Origin: Bradyrhizobium sp. WSM1417
Lineage (GTDB): Bacteria; Pseudomonadota; Alphaproteobacteria; Rhizobiales; Xanthobacteraceae
Direction of reading: 5' to 3'
Assembly: GCF_000515415.1 (NCBI RefSeq)
Contig: NZ_KI911783.1
Location: forward strand, 3,400,392 to 3,464,391
DNA: 64,000 bases
Part shown: positions 16,407-24,689 of the stretch, piece by piece
How positions within the stretch are numbered: position 1 is the first letter of the stretch
Layout of the letters: the number at the start of each line of letters is the position of its first letter
Notes under the pieces: generated by a model
Told to the model about the DNA's origin: nothing
Database searches by the model: none
What the model saw: the letters and a program-made list of their open reading frames with translations, nothing else
Program-made: the position numbers and the translations under genes

Positions 16407-18770
16407 ATGCCCGTTGATACCGCCCGCCTCGACACATTGACCGCGCTTGCCCGCAAGGCGCTGTGGCTGTCGTCATGGACCATCCATCACGCCAACCACA
16501 TCCGCGCGAATGCGGACGGCCTCAAGGTCGGCGGACATCAGGCTTCGTCGGCCTCGCTCGCCACCATCATGTCGGCGCTGTATTTCCACGTGCTGAAACC
16601 CGAGGACCGCGTCGCGGTGAAGCCGCATGCGAGCCCGGTGTTCCACGCTATTCAATATCTGTTCGGCCGGCAGAGCCGCGAGAAGCTGGAGAATTTTCGT
16701 GGCTTCAAGGGCGCGCAGTCCTATCCCTCGCGCACCAAGGACGTCGACGACGTCGATTTCTCGACCGGCTCGGTCGGCCTCGGTGTCGCGCAGACGCTGT
16801 TCGCCTCGCTGGTGCAGGACTACGTCAAGGCGCATGGCTGGATGAAGGATCGCCGCGAGGGGCGGATGATCGCGCTGGTCGGCGATGCCGAGATGGACGA
16901 GGGCAACATCTTCGAGGCGCTGGCGGAAGGCTGGAAGCACGGCTTGCGCAACACCTGGTGGGTGGTCGACTACAACCGCCAGTCACTGGACGCCGTGGTC
17001 CGCGAAGGCCTCTGGGAAAAGTTCGAGACCGTGTTCCGCAATTTCGGCTGGGACGTGGTGATCGTGAAATACGGCCGGCTGATGCGCGAGGCCTTCGCGG
17101 AAGCCGGCGGCGAGGCGTTGAAGCGCTGGATCGACAATTGCCCGAACGCGCTCTACGCCGCACTGTGTTTCCAGGGCGGCGCGGCGTTCCGCAAACATCT
17201 TCACGACGAGATTGGCGACCAGGGCCCCATCACCAAGCTGATCGACAAGCGCAGCGACGACGAGCTATTGGCGCTGATGTCGAACCTCGGCGGCCATGAC
17301 ATGGCGAGCATGCTGGACGCCTTCGAATCCGTCGACCACGATCGCCCGGTCTGCTTCATCGCCTACACCATCAAGGGCGTCGGTCTGCCGTTCCAGGGCC
17401 ACAAGGACAATCACGCCGGCCTGATGACGGTTGCGCAGATGGAGAAATATCGCGACAGCCAGAACATCCGGCCCGGACACGAATGGGACAGATACGAGGG
17501 CCTCGCGCAAAGTGCCGCCGAGCTCGACGCCTTTCTCGCGGGCGTGCCGTTCAACCAGGACGGCCGCCGGCTCACCGCGCCTGTGATCGAGGTGCCGTCG
17601 CAGCTCGCCTTCAAGCCGGCGCCGCAGATGTCGACCCAGCAGGGGTTTGGGCTGGTGCTGAACGAGATCGCGCGCGGCGACAGCGAGCTTGCCAGGCGCA
17701 TCGTCACGACATCGCCTGACGTCACCGTCTCGACCAATCTTGGTCCGTGGGTGAACCGGCGCGGCCTGTTCGCGCGCGGCGAGAAGGCGGACTTATTCCG
17801 CAGTGAGAAAATTCCCTCCACCTTCAACTGGGACTTCTCGCCCAAGGGCCAGCATCTCGAGCTCGGCATCGCCGAGATGAACCTGTTTATCATGCTCTCA
17901 GCACTCGGCCTGTCGCACCAGATCAACGGCGAGCGGCTGCTGCCGGTCGGCACGCTCTACGATCCCTTCATCGAGCGCGGTCTCGATGCGCTGAATTATG
18001 CTTGCTACCAGGATGCCCGCTTCATGGTGGCGGCGACGCCGTCGGGCATCACGCTGGCGCCTGAAGGCGGCGCGCATCAGTCGATCGCAACGCCTTTGAT
18101 CGGCATGGCGCAGGACGGCCTTTCCTCGTTCGAACCGGCCTTCGTCGACGAGCTCGCCGTGATCATGGGGTGGGGCTTCAATCACATGCAGCGCGATCCG
18201 GGCGAGGGCGGCTCGGTCTATTTGCGGCTCTCGACGCGCAGCATCGAGCAGGCGCAGCGGATCATGACGCCGGAGCTTGCAGAGGGCATCACCGACGGCG
18301 CTTATTGGCTGCGCAAGCCGGGCCCCAATGCCGAAGCCGTTATCGCCTATACCGGCGCCGTGGCGCCGGAAGCGATCGAGGCGACCGGCTTCATCGGCGA
18401 GAGCCGGCGCGACATCGGCCTGCTCGCGATCACGTCCGCGGATCGTCTGCATGCGGGGTGGACCGCCGCACGGAAATTGCGCCGTGATCGGCGCGGCGTG
18501 CAGCATCTCAGCCACATCGAAAAACTGCTCGCGCCGCTGCCGCGCGACTGCGGCATCGTGACCGTGATCGACGGCCATCCGGCGGCGCTCGGCTGGCTCG
18601 GCAGCGTCCGCGGCCATCGCGTCGAGGCGCTCGGCGTCGAGCAGTTCGGCCAGACCGGCACCATCGCCGATCTCTACCGCCACCACGGCATCGACGCCAA
18701 CGCCATCATCGATGCGGCCGAAAGCCTCACCACCGGCGCGCCGGTGCTGCATCGGAAGATGGCGGTTTAG
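16407..18770 (+). CDS. Homodimeric-type 2-oxoacid (pyruvate/2-oxobutyrate) dehydrogenase E1
   Basis: A 787-residue TPP enzyme with transketolase-like domains. The TPP/Mg motif is GDAEMDEGNIFEA ending at VVDYNRQS (residues about 157-190). A pyrimidine-binding domain follows near LELGIAEMNLF, and a C-terminal transketolase domain completes the protein. It is AceE-like but about 100 residues shorter. MdeB of Pseudomonas putida, a 2-oxobutyrate dehydrogenase E1 placed beside the Lrp-type regulator MdeR, is a close organisational parallel; here no methionine gamma-lyase gene is present. ATG 16407 has GGGAG upstream. No E2 or E3 genes lie nearby, so it would need those subunits from elsewhere. Confidence 0.82.
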   Translation: MPVDTARLDTLTALARKALWLSSWTIHHANHIRANADGLKVGGHQASSASLATIMSALYFHVLKPEDRVAVKPHASPVFHAIQYLFGRQSREKLENFRGFKGAQSYPSRTKDVDDVDFSTGSVGLGVAQTLFASLVQDYVKAHGWMKDRREGRMIALVGDAEMDEGNIFEALAEGWKHGLRNTWWVVDYNRQSLDAVVREGLWEKFETVFRNFGWDVVIVKYGRLMREAFAEAGGEALKRWIDNCPNALYAALCFQGGAAFRKHLHDEIGDQGPITKLIDKRSDDELLALMSNLGGHDMASMLDAFESVDHDRPVCFIAYTIKGVGLPFQGHKDNHAGLMTVAQMEKYRDSQNIRPGHEWDRYEGLAQSAAELDAFLAGVPFNQDGRRLTAPVIEVPSQLAFKPAPQMSTQQGFGLVLNEIARGDSELARRIVTTSPDVTVSTNLGPWVNRRGLFARGEKADLFRSEKIPSTFNWDFSPKGQHLELGIAEMNLFIMLSALGLSHQINGERLLPVGTLYDPFIERGLDALNYACYQDARFMVAATPSGITLAPEGGAHQSIATPLIGMAQDGLSSFEPAFVDELAVIMGWGFNHMQRDPGEGGSVYLRLSTRSIEQAQRIMTPELAEGITDGAYWLRKPGPNAEAVIAYTGAVAPEAIEATGFIGESRRDIGLLAITSADRLHAGWTAARKLRRDRRGVQHLSHIEKLLAPLPRDCGIVTVIDGHPAALGWLGSVRGHRVEALGVEQFGQTGTIADLYRHHGIDANAIIDAAESLTTGAPVLHRKMAV

Positions 18771-18779
18771 TTCTCCGTC

Positions 18780-18900
18780 GTCGTCCTGGCGAAAGCCAGG
18801 ACCCATACGCCGCGGCGGTTGTTGCAAGCGACAGGCGGTAGACGTCTGAGCAAGCCAACCAACGTTGGTGGTAATGGGTCCTGGCCTTCGCCAGGACGAC
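18780..18900. repeat. Dispersed palindromic repeat (family A, copy 1)
   Basis: Inverted arms of 27 bases (18780-18806 and 18874-18900) match with one mismatch. Each arm is itself a CCTGGC-loop-GCCAGG hairpin. The unit fills most of the 282-bp gap between the E1 and aldehyde dehydrogenase genes. Related copies lie at 31011-31124 and 39138-39264. Nothing else is recognisable in the gap. Confidence 0.75.
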
Positions 18901-19052
18901 GTCCAGGACGGCCTTGCCACCCCTCCGCCATCGGCTCATATAACCTCCGTCCGCCGCAATGCTGGCCCGGCATATGGCGGGTTCAATTGCCGGCGCTTTC
19001 GTGCAAGGATGGCTGCCGAAACGCCCCCCAAGCCCCCAAGAAGAGGTTCACT

Positions 19053-20483
19053 ATGGTCAATCGCATGCAGTTCTACATCGACGGCGCCTGGGTCGATCCC
19101 GCCGTCAAGAAGTCCACCGCCGTGGTCAATCCGGCGACGGAAGAGGCGATGTACGAGGTTGCGCTGGGCTCCAAGGCCGACGTTGATAAAGCCGTCGCTG
19201 CCGCCAAGCGCGCGTTCGTGACGTTCTCCCAGACCAGCCGTGACGAGCGCGTCGCGCTGCTCACCAAGGTCATCGAGATCTACAAGGGCCGCCTCAAGGA
19301 GATCGGCGCCGCCGTCTCCGACGAAATGGGTGCGCCGCTGCCGATGGCCGAAAAGCTGCAGGCCGGCGCCGGCCTTGGCCACCTCATGACCACGCTCGAC
19401 GTGCTCAAGAACTATCATTTCGAGGAACCGGTCGGCACCGCCATGGTGCTGCGCGAGCCGGTCGGCGTGGTCGGCATGATCACGCCCTGGAACTGGCCGC
19501 TCAACCAGATCGCCTGCAAGGTCGCGCCCGCGCTCGCCGCCGGCTGCACCATGATCCTGAAGCCGTCGGAGTTCACCCCGACCTCGGCCTTGATCTTTGC
19601 GGAAATCCTCCATGAAGCCGGCGTGCCGAAGGGCGTGTTCAACCTCGTCAACGGTCTCGGCCCCGAGGTCGGCGCCGCCATGAGCGAGCACCCCGACATC
19701 GACATGATCTCGTTCACCGGCTCCACTCGCGCCGGCATCGACGTGGCCAAGCGCGCGGCACCGACCGTGAAGCGCGTCAGCCAGGAGCTCGGCGGCAAGT
19801 CGCCGAACGTCATCCTCGAAGGCGCCGACCTCACGAAGGCGGTGACCGGCGGCGTGATGCACATGTTCAACAACTCCGGCCAGTCCTGCAACGCGCCCTC
19901 GCGCATGATCGTGCCGGCCTCGAAGATGAAGGAAGTCGCCGCGATCGCGAAGGCCGTCGCCGACAAGACCAAGGCTGGCGATCCCCGCGCCGAAGGCACC
20001 ACCATCGGTCCGGTCGTCAACCGCGGCCAGTGGGACAAGATCCAGGGCCTGATCAAGAAGGGCATCGACGAGGGCGCAACGCTCGTCGCCGGCGGCCCCG
20101 GCCTGCCCGAAGGTGTCAACAAGGGCTTCTATGTCCGTCCGACCATCTTTGCCGACGTCACCCCCGACATGACGATTGCGCGTGAAGAGATCTTCGGACC
20201 GGTGCTGACCATCATCGGCGCCAAGGACGAAGCCGAAGCGGTGCACATCGCCAACGACACGCCCTATGGGCTTGCCGGCTACGTCTCAGGCGCTTCGGTC
20301 GAGGACGCCAAGCGAGTCGGCCGCCAGATCCGCGCCGGCAACGTCAACCTGCAGGGCGTGCCCAACGATCGCAGCGCGCCGTTCGGCGGCTACAAGCAAT
20401 CCGGCAACGGCCGTGAGTGGGGCAAGTACGGCCTCGAGGACTTCCTCGAAGTGAAGGCCGTCGCCGGCTTCAACGCGGCGTAG
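19053..20483 (+). CDS. NAD(P)-dependent aldehyde dehydrogenase
   Basis: A 476-residue member of the ALDH superfamily that oxidises an aldehyde to the acid. The oxyanion Asn is in TPWNWPLNQI, the cofactor-binding Lys in LKPSEFTP, the general-base Glu in SQELGGKSPN and the catalytic Cys in NNSGQSCNAPSR. EIFGPVL is the conserved C-terminal motif. ATG 19053 has AAGAGG upstream; the open frame continues upstream through a repeat without homology. A strong terminator follows, so it appears monocistronic. Substrate cannot be assigned. Confidence 0.92.
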   Translation: MVNRMQFYIDGAWVDPAVKKSTAVVNPATEEAMYEVALGSKADVDKAVAAAKRAFVTFSQTSRDERVALLTKVIEIYKGRLKEIGAAVSDEMGAPLPMAEKLQAGAGLGHLMTTLDVLKNYHFEEPVGTAMVLREPVGVVGMITPWNWPLNQIACKVAPALAAGCTMILKPSEFTPTSALIFAEILHEAGVPKGVFNLVNGLGPEVGAAMSEHPDIDMISFTGSTRAGIDVAKRAAPTVKRVSQELGGKSPNVILEGADLTKAVTGGVMHMFNNSGQSCNAPSRMIVPASKMKEVAAIAKAVADKTKAGDPRAEGTTIGPVVNRGQWDKIQGLIKKGIDEGATLVAGGPGLPEGVNKGFYVRPTIFADVTPDMTIAREEIFGPVLTIIGAKDEAEAVHIANDTPYGLAGYVSGASVEDAKRVGRQIRAGNVNLQGVPNDRSAPFGGYKQSGNGREWGKYGLEDFLEVKAVAGFNAA

Positions 20484-20507
20484 GCTTTACCGCCTGGCTC
20501 AACATGA

Positions 20508-20538
20508 CGCCGGAGCGGGCAACCGCTCCGGCGTTTTT
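20508..20538 (+). terminator. Rho-independent terminator of the aldehyde dehydrogenase gene
   Basis: CGCCGGAGCGG (20508-20518) pairs perfectly with 20523-20533 around a GCAA tetraloop and is followed by five T residues (20534-20538). Confidence 0.92.
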
Positions 20539-20543
20539 CGTTC

Positions 20544-20630
20544 CGTCATTGCGAGCGAAGCGAAGCAATCCAGAGTCTTTCCCAAGGTGCAGTCTGGATT
20601 GCTTCCTCGCAAGAGCTCCTCGCAATGACG
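20544..20630. repeat. Dispersed palindromic repeat (family B, copy 1)
   Basis: It starts with CGTCATTGCGAGCG and ends with CGCAATGACG. An inner inverted pair matches AGCAATCCAG with CTGGATTGCT. A closely similar unit is at 38225-38311. It follows the terminator directly and separates two convergent genes. Confidence 0.7.
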
Positions 20631-20648
20631 AGGAGAGAGTTGGGAAGA

Positions 20649-21626
20649 CTATCCCCCGACCGCACCTTGCGTGTTCACATACAGCGCGTAGATCGACTGG
20701 CTCGCGGCCATGAACAGGCGGTTGCGCTTGACGCCGCCGAAGCAGAGATTGGCGCAGCGCTCGGGCAGCGCGATGCGGCCGATCATGACGCCGTCGGGCG
20801 CGAACACCACGACGCCGTCGAGCTCGGGATCGCCCATACCCCATCCGCACCAGAGATTGCCGTCGATGTCACAGCGCATGCCGTCCGGCGTGCCCGGACC
20901 TGCGTCGATGTGGACGCGCTTGTTCGAGATCGTGGTGCCATCCGCCGAGACGTCATAGGCGAGGATCTTGCGGTTCGGCACGCCGCGTGATTCCACGACG
21001 TAGAGGATTTTCTCGTCCGGCGAGAAGCAGAGGCCGTTGGGCCCGAGCACGCCTTCGGCAACGACGGTTGCCTTGCCGGTCGCGGGATCGAGCCGATAGA
21101 CGTTCGGCTCGATCTCGGGCTCGGCCTTGTAGCCCTCGTAATTGCCGAGCAGACCGAAGGTGGGATCGGTGAACCAGACTGCGCCGTCGGACTTCACCAC
21201 GACGTCGTTCGGCGAGTTGAGCTTCTTGCCGCCGAACGAGTCCATCAGCACGGTAATGCTGCCGTCATATTCGGTGCGGGTGACGCGACGGCCGCCATGT
21301 TCGCAGGTGACGAGCCGGCCCTGCCGGTCGCGCGTATTACCATTGGCGAAATTCGAAGGCTTGCGGAACACGCTGACCGCCCCGGTCTCCTCCTCCCATT
21401 TGACGATGCGTTGGTTCGGGATGTCGCTGCACAGGAGATAGCGCCCGTCGCCGAACCACACCGGCCCCTCGGCCCAGCGAAGGCCTGTCGTCAGCCGCTC
21501 CACCGCCGAGAGTTTCAGCCAGTATTTTTCGAAGCGGGGATCGAGTGCCTTTATCGCCGGATCGGGATAGTAGCTCGCCGGCCGCCAGCCTGGCCGCTCC
21601 TGCGGATGGGACGATGCCTCATTCAT
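20649..21626 (-). CDS. SMP-30/gluconolactonase-family lactonase
   Basis: A 325-residue beta-propeller lactonase. Conserved metal-site motifs are LRWAEGPVWFGDGRYLLCSDI (Glu), KLNSPNDVVVKSDGAVWFTDPTFG (Asn, Asp) and GVLGPNGLCFSPDEKILYVVES with TPDGMRCDIDGNLWCG (Asp). These fit enzymes that open sugar lactones. It is divergent from a uronate-dehydrogenase-like gene, and the product of that enzyme is an aldarolactone, so this protein could hydrolyse it to the aldarate. I start at ATG 21626. Its protein is longer at the N terminus than the lactonase at 11751 and clearly not a copy of it. Confidence 0.85.
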   Translation of the reverse strand: MNEASSHPQERPGWRPASYYPDPAIKALDPRFEKYWLKLSAVERLTTGLRWAEGPVWFGDGRYLLCSDIPNQRIVKWEEETGAVSVFRKPSNFANGNTRDRQGRLVTCEHGGRRVTRTEYDGSITVLMDSFGGKKLNSPNDVVVKSDGAVWFTDPTFGLLGNYEGYKAEPEIEPNVYRLDPATGKATVVAEGVLGPNGLCFSPDEKILYVVESRGVPNRKILAYDVSADGTTISNKRVHIDAGPGTPDGMRCDIDGNLWCGWGMGDPELDGVVVFAPDGVMIGRIALPERCANLCFGGVKRNRLFMAASQSIYALYVNTQGAVGG

Positions 21627-21715
21627 GTCGGTTCTCTCGTTTCGTTCCCTCTGGACAATCCTGCTATCATTAGAGACATGTGACCGCAAATTGGTTGCCA
21701 AAGGCGAGGAAAGAC

Positions 21716-22540
21716 ATGCCGCGTATCTTGATGACGGGAGCTTCGGGCGGGATCGGAACGCGTCTGCGACAACTGCTGCCGCCGATCTATCCAGACCTGC
21801 TGCTCAGCGACATCCGCCCGCCGGCCGATCTCGGCCCGAACGAGCAATTCAAGGCGGCGGACCTCTCTGACCTGGCGCAGTGCGAGGCGATCTGCGAGGG
21901 CGTCGACGGCATCATCCATTTCGGCGGCTATTCGGTCGAAGGTCCCTGGAACGACATTCTCCAGGCCAACATCATCGGCGGCTACAATCTGTTCGAGGCC
22001 GCGTATCGCAAGGGCGTCAAGCGCGTGGTGTTCGCCTCCTCGAACCATGCCGTCGGATTCTATCCGCGGCACCACAAGATCGGCACCGACGTGACCCCGC
22101 GCCCCGACGGCCGCTATGGCGTCAGCAAGGTGTTCGGCGAAGCGGTCGGCGCGCTCTATGCCGACAAGCATGGCCTGAAGGTGACTTGCCTTCGCATTGG
22201 CAATTTCGGCGACGTGCCGCTGGACCTTCGCCGCATCTCGATCTGGCTGAAGCCGGAAGATCTGGTGCAACTCTGCCAGATCGGGCTCGAGCATCCCGAC
22301 ATTCATTTCGAGATCTTCTACGGCGTGTCGCTGAACGAGCGCGCCTGGTGGGACAATCACCGCGCCTACGAGTTCGGCTACCGCCCCACCGGGCGCTCCG
22401 AGGACCACGTGGCGCACGCGATGGCGGAGCAGGCCAAGTTGAAGCCTGATCCGATCGGCGATCACTATCAGGGCGGCGCGTTCTGCAGCAACGAGTTCGA
22501 CGGCGACACAAGCCGCATCATCGATTGGACCAAGCGGTAA
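21716..22540 (+). CDS. Uronate dehydrogenase-like NAD-dependent epimerase/dehydratase
   Basis: A 274-residue extended-type SDR. The NAD motif is MTGASGGIGTRLR, and the active-site Tyr-X3-Lys is YGVSK near residue 139, followed by VFGEAVGALYADKHG. The C-terminal block with ISIWLKPEDLVQL, NERAWWDNHRAYEFGYRP is characteristic of bacterial uronate dehydrogenases (Udh), which oxidise galacturonate or glucuronate to the aldarolactone. GCGAGGA lies before ATG 21716. The divergent SMP-30 lactonase supports an oxidative uronate pathway. The assignment from family motifs is good; the exact substrate is not proven. Confidence 0.8.
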   Translation: MPRILMTGASGGIGTRLRQLLPPIYPDLLLSDIRPPADLGPNEQFKAADLSDLAQCEAICEGVDGIIHFGGYSVEGPWNDILQANIIGGYNLFEAAYRKGVKRVVFASSNHAVGFYPRHHKIGTDVTPRPDGRYGVSKVFGEAVGALYADKHGLKVTCLRIGNFGDVPLDLRRISIWLKPEDLVQLCQIGLEHPDIHFEIFYGVSLNERAWWDNHRAYEFGYRPTGRSEDHVAHAMAEQAKLKPDPIGDHYQGGAFCSNEFDGDTSRIIDWTKR

Positions 22541-22558
22541 GGCGCATTCGCAAAACCG

Positions 22559-22578
22559 GGGCGTCGGGATCGACGCCC
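22559..22578. terminator. Convergent-gene terminator hairpin
   Basis: GGGCGTCG-GGAT-CGACGCCC is an 8-bp perfect stem between two convergent genes and overlaps the stop codon of the MFS gene. On the minus strand it is followed after two bases by TTTT, so it best serves the MFS gene. Confidence 0.65.
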
Positions 22579-23849
22579 TAGACCACGCGTTTGCCGGCCT
22601 GCGCCGCGATAGGCCTCTGCACGAAATACATCAGGATCAGCGAGATCACCGCCGTCGTCACGACGACGTATCCCAGCCGGTCGAAATGCCGGAGCGTACC
22701 GTCGGCCTCTTGCGCAATGAGCGCGGCGGCGAGCACGGAGCCGAGCCCGCCCGAGAGCTGCTGCAGGGACGCGCCGACAGCGCTGAAGGAGCCGCGTTGT
22801 GCCGGCTCGGGGATCGCGGAAATCAGCGCCTGTGACGGAATCATGCGGGAGAAGATGCCGACGAACATCAGGACGTTGACCAGGATCGCGACCGTCAGGC
22901 TCACCTCGCCGAGATGGGTGTAGATCAGCACCATGACGATGGACATGGCGCTGCCGAAGACGAAGGTGGGATATTTGCCGAACGCATCGCTCGCGCGTCC
23001 CACCAGCGGACCGATGACAATACTGAACAGGCCGGAGACGAGATAGATCGTCGGCAGATGCACGATGTCGATGCCGAGATTGTGCACGGTGTAGGCGCTG
23101 CCGAACGGCATCAGCATGTAGCCGCCGGTCGCCAGCAGGGTCGTCACCGAGAACGCCATCCAATAACGCGGCTGCGAAACCGTTGCGATCAGATGCCGGA
23201 ACGGATTTCGATCCTGCTTCAGCCCGAGATGAGCGTTCACCGGCTTCATCAGGAACATCACGGCGGCCATCCCGATCACCGACAGGCCGACCAGTGCGCC
23301 GAACGCGACATGCCAGTTCCACTGGTTGGCGAGGAAAAGACCGGCCGGGATGCCCAGCACCTGGCTCGCGGCGAAGGCGGTTTGCACGAAACCCATGACG
23401 CGGCCGCGCAATTGCAGCGTAAACAGATCGGTGACGATGGCGAGCACGACCGAGCCGATCACGCCGCCGAACAGGCCGGTCACGATCCGCCCCAGCAGCA
23501 ACAGATGATAGTTGGGCGCGATCGCGCACAGCGCCGTGCCAAGGGTGAAGCCGGCGTAGAAGAACAACAGCAGCCGCTTGCGGTCGAACCGGTCGGCAAA
23601 GCCGGCCGCCAGGATGCCGGAAATTCCCGCGCTGAACGCATAGGCCGAGACCGCCACGCCGAACTGGGCGGCCGAAATATCAAGCGCCGGCATCATGATG
23701 GCGCCGAGCGGCGACATGATCATGAAATCGATGATGATCGTGAACTGGACCAACGCCAGCAGCGCAACGAGGATCGCCTGGTAGCGCGTAAAGCCGCGGG
23801 ATCGCTCCTGCGACTCGACGATCGGCTCGGTCAGGGTTTGTTCGGTCAT
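22578..23849 (-). CDS. MFS transporter (DHA1-like drug/sugar efflux type)
   Basis: A 423-residue, 12-helix major facilitator. The loop 2-3 motif is GFADRFDRKRLLLFF (residues about 84-98), and motif C-like sequence TAFAASQVLGIPAGLFLA follows in helix 5. These features fit proton-coupled exporters of the DHA1 type. No ribosome binding site is evident before ATG 23849. It converges on the uronate-dehydrogenase-like gene. Substrate unknown. Confidence 0.83.
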   Translation of the reverse strand: MTEQTLTEPIVESQERSRGFTRYQAILVALLALVQFTIIIDFMIMSPLGAIMMPALDISAAQFGVAVSAYAFSAGISGILAAGFADRFDRKRLLLFFYAGFTLGTALCAIAPNYHLLLLGRIVTGLFGGVIGSVVLAIVTDLFTLQLRGRVMGFVQTAFAASQVLGIPAGLFLANQWNWHVAFGALVGLSVIGMAAVMFLMKPVNAHLGLKQDRNPFRHLIATVSQPRYWMAFSVTTLLATGGYMLMPFGSAYTVHNLGIDIVHLPTIYLVSGLFSIVIGPLVGRASDAFGKYPTFVFGSAMSIVMVLIYTHLGEVSLTVAILVNVLMFVGIFSRMIPSQALISAIPEPAQRGSFSAVGASLQQLSGGLGSVLAAALIAQEADGTLRHFDRLGYVVVTTAVISLILMYFVQRPIAAQAGKRVV

Positions 23850-24149
23850 GGCATTTCATTCGGGAGGGAATACGGGGAAGGATGTACGATTCGCGGCTGG
23901 GCGCCGGTCCTATCTATTTCCGACGGCGCGCTATTTCGATGGGTTGACAAAAGGTTTTGATGCCAATCTCGACGCGGTGCCTCGGTCATCGAGAACGAGC
24001 GCATGCGAGGGCCGAGCTTTGGCTTGGCGTCCTGCCCATTGATCCAGGTCAACCATGCCTTCGGCATTTGGTTCTCGATCTGCACGATCGCATTTCGGGA
24101 ACCGGTGCCGCGATCACGGTTCGATTGCGGCAGTGTGCGAGTCAGGACA
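23850..24149. other. Intergenic region without recognised gene
   Basis: About 300 bases between the divergent MFS gene and the small secreted-protein gene. I see no repeat of the families found elsewhere in the window and no convincing operator. Promoters for both genes must lie here; TTGACAAAAGG at 23944-23954 could supply a plus-strand -35-like element. Confidence 0.4.
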
Positions 24150-24563
24150 ATGAAAATCAAATTGCCAGCCGTCGTACTGCTCGCGCTGATCATGTCCGAC
24201 CCGGCGCGAGCCGCGACGCTCAGCGACGCCGAGGCGACGTTCCTCGACCAACTCGTCACCGCATCCGCGGTGCTCGAACAACGATGCGTCGGCTACGAGA
24301 TCAATGGTGCCGGCAGTGTTCAGCTCGGCGCCCGACTTCTCGGCAGCACGGATGCCGCGATGGCGATGATTGATGCCTATGCGGCGGCTATCAAGGCCCG
24401 TGATGGCGAAGCCTCCGATCCCGGTAAATTCCGGATCGAGGTGTCCGACGCGGCCGCCAAAACGTTCAGGCGTATCCGGACGGACCTGGTCAGAGATCCG
24501 AAAGGTGCCTGCGCTGGTTATGGCGATACCAGCGTGGAGCGCGGCCTGCTGAGGCGGTATTGA
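24150..24563 (+). CDS. Small secreted protein of unknown function
   Basis: A 137-residue protein. It begins with a clear Sec signal peptide (basic MKIK, hydrophobic LPAVVLLALIM, likely cleavage after PARA). The mature part of about 116 residues is mostly helical in appearance and has two cysteines (EQRCVGYE and GACAGYG) that could form a disulfide in the periplasm. I do not recognise the family. AGGA lies only 2-3 bases before the ATG, closer than usual. It stands alone between the divergent MFS gene and the convergent histidine kinase gene. Confidence 0.65.
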   Translation: MKIKLPAVVLLALIMSDPARAATLSDAEATFLDQLVTASAVLEQRCVGYEINGAGSVQLGARLLGSTDAAMAMIDAYAAAIKARDGEASDPGKFRIEVSDAAAKTFRRIRTDLVRDPKGACAGYGDTSVERGLLRRY

Positions 24564-24689
24564 ACGCGCGTTCTGGCCTGCCGCGGCCTGACGGGAATCG
24601 GCGCGAGAGTGGGCCCGTGGGAGCGACATCTGGGTATGACGGCGGGGCGCAACGTAGCCCGTTGCGCAGAACCGGTGCGCTCTCGCTGG

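Noticed and set aside
18819..19052. N-terminal extension of the aldehyde dehydrogenase
   Set aside because: It covers a palindromic repeat; the real start at 19053 has a ribosome binding site and matches the family N terminus.
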